Positions 5,164-7,034 of a stretch of DNA of 7,034 nucleotides are shown here, in pieces (position 1 is the stretch's first letter; every line of letters starts with the position of its first letter). Origin of the DNA: an uncultured Collinsella sp. (GTDB lineage: Bacteria > Actinomycetota > Coriobacteriia > Coriobacteriales > Coriobacteriaceae). The position numbers were made by a program, and so were the translations under genes. Below the pieces are notes generated by a model. It was given only the letters and a program-made list of their open reading frames with translations, ran no database searches and was not told the DNA's origin. The stretch spans positions 1 to 7,034 of the forward strand of contig CABUHP010000093.1 in the NCBI GenBank assembly GCA_902491415.1, written 5' to 3'.

Positions 5164-5181
5164 AGAAAGGACCCCGCTTTG
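5164..5181 (+). promoter_or_regulatory. Ribosome binding site that fixes a TTG start for the flippase
   Basis: AGAAAGGA (5164-5171) lies 7 nt before the TTG at 5179-5181. The longer reading of the frame, from a GTG at 5071, would begin inside the palindromic repeat and run through the -10 box. This makes TTG the best start, although unusual. Confidence 0.7.
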
Positions 5182-6759
5182 AGCATCACGCCCCTCGATA
5201 GCATTCGCCGCGCCATCGCCCGCCGTAACGGCATCTCCAACCCCGCTGCATCGAAAGACGGCGCCGCGAAGGCCCAGGGCGGCCGCATCGAGAACGGCCT
5301 GTTCCCCGCCTCCCACACGGCCGAAGAGCTCGCGCGCATCCAGGAGCTGAGCCAGCGCAACGCCGGCGGACCCGATAGCAGCCAAGCCACACGTCGCCGG
5401 CGCGAACGCGATCGGGAGCCCGGCCCCGTCCGCCGCATGGTCAACGCTTGGTGGAACCGTCTGCTCGGCGCCGTCTACGGCGGCGGCTTCTCCATGCAGG
5501 AAGCGGAATACGAGGAGCACGCCACCAGCCGCGACTATCTTTGGAACACCCTCGGCACCGCCGTATGGGGCCTGGCGTTTCCGTTGCTCACCATCGTGTC
5601 TACGCAGCTCGTGGGCGCCGAAGAAGCAGGCAAATTCTCCATCGCCTTTGTCACCGGCACGCTCATCATGATCGCGTGCAACTACGGCGTGCGCAATTTC
5701 CAGGTCTCAGACATCGACGAAAAGACGTCCTTTGCCTCCTACCAGCTCAACCGCTGGCTTTGTGGAGCGCTCGCCCTAGGCTGCGGCCTCATGTACAGCA
5801 GCGCCCGCGGCTATGATGCGCAGATGGCGACGATCGGCCTGGGCGTCTACCTGTATAAGGTCATCGATGGCGTCGCCGACGTGTACGAAGGCCGCCTGCA
5901 GCAGGCCGACAAACTCTACTTGGCTGGCATGAGCCAAACGCTACGCTCCGTCGGCGTCATCGCGGTCTTCAGCGTGGCGCTGTTCCTCACGCGCAGTATG
6001 CCCATCGCGGCCATGGCCATGGGCATCGCCGCGATCGCCTCGCTCGTGCTGGTCACCGCGCCGCTCGCCCTGCTCGAGACCGAAAAATCGCGCCGCGTAA
6101 GCCTGCGCGAGGTCGGCCACCTGTTTGTCCAGTGCGCCCCACTCTTTGGCGCGCTATTCCTGTTCAATCTTATCGAGAGCATGCCCAAGTTTGTGATGGA
6201 AGGAACACTGGCCTACAAATACCAGTTGTACTTTAATGCCCTGTTTTTTCCAGCTCAGGCTATTCTGTTGAGCATTGGATTTGTCTATAAACCGAAGCTC
6301 CTGCGCTTGTCGAGCATTTGGGCTAATCCTCGCAAGCGTCGTCGCTTTGACCTGATTATTGTTGCCGTTATGGCGCTGATCGTGGTCATCACCGGCGTGT
6401 GCGCCGCATTTATGGCAGGTCCAGGTATTCCCCTCATGAGCTATATGTACGGCCTCAACTTTGAGCGCTACCGCACATTGGCGCTGCTGATGGTCGTCGC
6501 CGGCGGCGTCACCGCGGCCATCGACTTTATCTACGCCATCATCACGGTATTGCGCCATGCCGGCGACGTCACCAAGATCTACCTGACCTGCTTTGCCGTG
6601 AGCGTGGTGCTCCCGGTGATTCTGATCAATCTGCTCGGCCTGATGGGCGCCGTCGTGAGCTACCTGGCCATCATGGCCCTACTGCTGGTACTGTTGATTA
6701 TCGAGTACGCCCACATCCGCCAACGCATAGAGAGGGACCGGAATCCGTACGGCGCCTAA
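5179..6759 (+). CDS. Polysaccharide flippase, Wzx/MOP-type (oligosaccharide export protein)
   Basis: 526 residues from the TTG start. It belongs to the polysaccharide biosynthesis branch of the MOP exporter superfamily, which flips lipid-linked oligosaccharides across the cytoplasmic membrane for surface glycan assembly. I count about 12 hydrophobic segments, roughly at 121-141, 152-172, 193-210, 213-230, 255-271, 276-298, 315-335, 345-370, 391-412, 432-455, 467-488 and 489-509. Family-like stretches include GVRNFQVSDI (170-179), YEGRLQQADKL (236-246), MPKFVMEGTLAYKYQLYF (335-352) and GFVYKP (367-372). The first 115 residues form an extra hydrophilic, disorder-like cytoplasmic extension with a basic patch TRRRRERDRE (71-80), unusual for the family. 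No glycosyltransferase is adjacent, so the substrate is unknown. GC content drops in about 6181-6300. Confidence 0.85.
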   Translation: MSITPLDSIRRAIARRNGISNPAASKDGAAKAQGGRIENGLFPASHTAEELARIQELSQRNAGGPDSSQATRRRRERDREPGPVRRMVNAWWNRLLGAVYGGGFSMQEAEYEEHATSRDYLWNTLGTAVWGLAFPLLTIVSTQLVGAEEAGKFSIAFVTGTLIMIACNYGVRNFQVSDIDEKTSFASYQLNRWLCGALALGCGLMYSSARGYDAQMATIGLGVYLYKVIDGVADVYEGRLQQADKLYLAGMSQTLRSVGVIAVFSVALFLTRSMPIAAMAMGIAAIASLVLVTAPLALLETEKSRRVSLREVGHLFVQCAPLFGALFLFNLIESMPKFVMEGTLAYKYQLYFNALFFPAQAILLSIGFVYKPKLLRLSSIWANPRKRRRFDLIIVAVMALIVVITGVCAAFMAGPGIPLMSYMYGLNFERYRTLALLMVVAGGVTAAIDFIYAIITVLRHAGDVTKIYLTCFAVSVVLPVILINLLGLMGAVVSYLAIMALLLVLLIIEYAHIRQRIERDRNPYGA

Positions 6760-7034
6760 TTGCGGCGATGGGAGAAGCTAATTTGCGGTGGAATCACCCC
6801 GGCTGGAGTCTCGTTGCGGACACGCAAAACTAAGTGAGTAGACTTTTACCGAATCCCGGACCACACCGACAAAGCACAAGTCCGTGACCAGCGGTTTTAT
6901 TGAGGCAAATATGTTGGGTGCTCGGCATTTCCAAAAAAGTCTACTCACTTAGCCAGCGGGCAGCCAAATGATTATTTAAGGCTCTGTTAGACCAGGATTG
7001 ACATACATGTGTCCCCACGGTGCCATATCGTTGA
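6760..7034. other. Intergenic right end, no supportable gene
   Basis: Apart from the inverted-repeat element at 6830-6952, this stretch has no gene I can support. A short hairpin TTGCG-GACA-CGCAA (6814-6827) follows the flippase but lacks a T-run, so no intrinsic terminator is evident. A perfect TTGACA (6998-7003) near the edge has no matching -10 at 16-18 nt. A GTCCCC lies at 7011-7016. Confidence 0.4.
6830..6952. mobile_element. MITE-like element, 123 bp with perfect 18-bp terminal inverted repeats
   Basis: CTAAGTGAGTAGACTTTT at 6830-6847 is exactly the reverse complement of 6935-6952, enclosing 87 bp with no coding capacity. A small internal stem, CGGAC/GTCCG (6857-6861 and 6880-6884), lies within. 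Size, perfect terminal repeats and lack of coding sequence fit a miniature inverted-repeat element moved in trans. I see no target-site duplication at the ends. It could instead be a structured intergenic repeat or RNA. Confidence 0.6.

Larger units (their letters stand above)
4794..5178. other. 385-bp divergent intergenic region between pckA and flippase
   Basis: No gene is supported in this gap. From left to right it holds the pckA ribosome site (4798-4805), two palindromes in the pckA upstream region, a GGGCGG/CCGCCC hairpin at about 4889-4905, a cluster of GGGGAC-centred repeats (4936-5076), and the flippase promoter-proximal palindrome and ribosome site. The open frame that runs from a GTG at 5071 into the flippase begins inside the repeat cluster and is not taken as coding. 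Confidence 0.6.

Noticed and set aside
5071..5178. Upstream GTG start for the flippase (562 residues)
   Set aside because: It lies within the palindromic repeat, would translate through the -10 box and has no ribosome site, unlike the TTG at 5179.
6998..7034. Promoter from the perfect TTGACA at 6998-7003
   Set aside because: The hexamer 17 nt downstream is TGCCAT; TATCGT starts 22 nt away. The window ends before any gene could be seen.

Overview
The window reads as chromosomal DNA from a high-GC gut actinobacterium of the class Coriobacteriia, most likely Collinsella or a close relative. This is an inference from the base composition, strong purine-rich Shine-Dalgarno sites, ATP-type PEP carboxykinase, the style of the flippase, and the intergenic hairpin repeats built around GGGGAC. 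No rRNA, tRNA, CRISPR array, integrase or transposase gene is visible.

Layout. Five genes lie on the minus strand. In their transcription order, right to left, they are pckA (3123-4793), a solo B3/B4-domain protein (2176-2895), a MarR-family regulator (1556-2005), a DegV/FakB-type fatty-acid-binding protein (582-1436) and a short MGMT-family alkyltransferase (182-502). One gene, a 526-residue Wzx/MOP-type polysaccharide flippase (5179-6759), runs rightwards and diverges from pckA across a 385-bp gap. The 1-181 and 6760-7034 ends hold no supportable complete gene.

The most distinctive content is between the genes. Four copies of one hairpin repeat, with 12-16 bp arms and a 9-nt GGACAGGCR loop, sit just after the stop codons of MGMT, DegV, B3/B4 and pckA. 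Each has an A-tract before and a T-tract after the stem, so they look like dispersed repeats used as (often bidirectional) intrinsic terminators. The MarR gene has no copy behind it, which suggests MarR and DegV share a transcript. A different cluster of palindromes and direct repeats (4936-5076), again centred on GGGGAC/GGGAC, fills the pckA-flippase gap. A 123-bp MITE-like element with perfect 18-bp terminal inverted repeats lies behind the flippase (6830-6952).

The genes do not form one pathway: central carbon metabolism (pckA), probable tRNA quality control (B3/B4), lipid handling with a possible regulator (DegV, MarR), DNA alkylation repair (MGMT) and cell-surface polysaccharide export (flippase). 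The B3/B4 gene has a plausible promoter directly behind the pckA terminator and a structured leader of about 137 nt. The flippase has a 14-bp perfect palindrome touching its probable -10 box.
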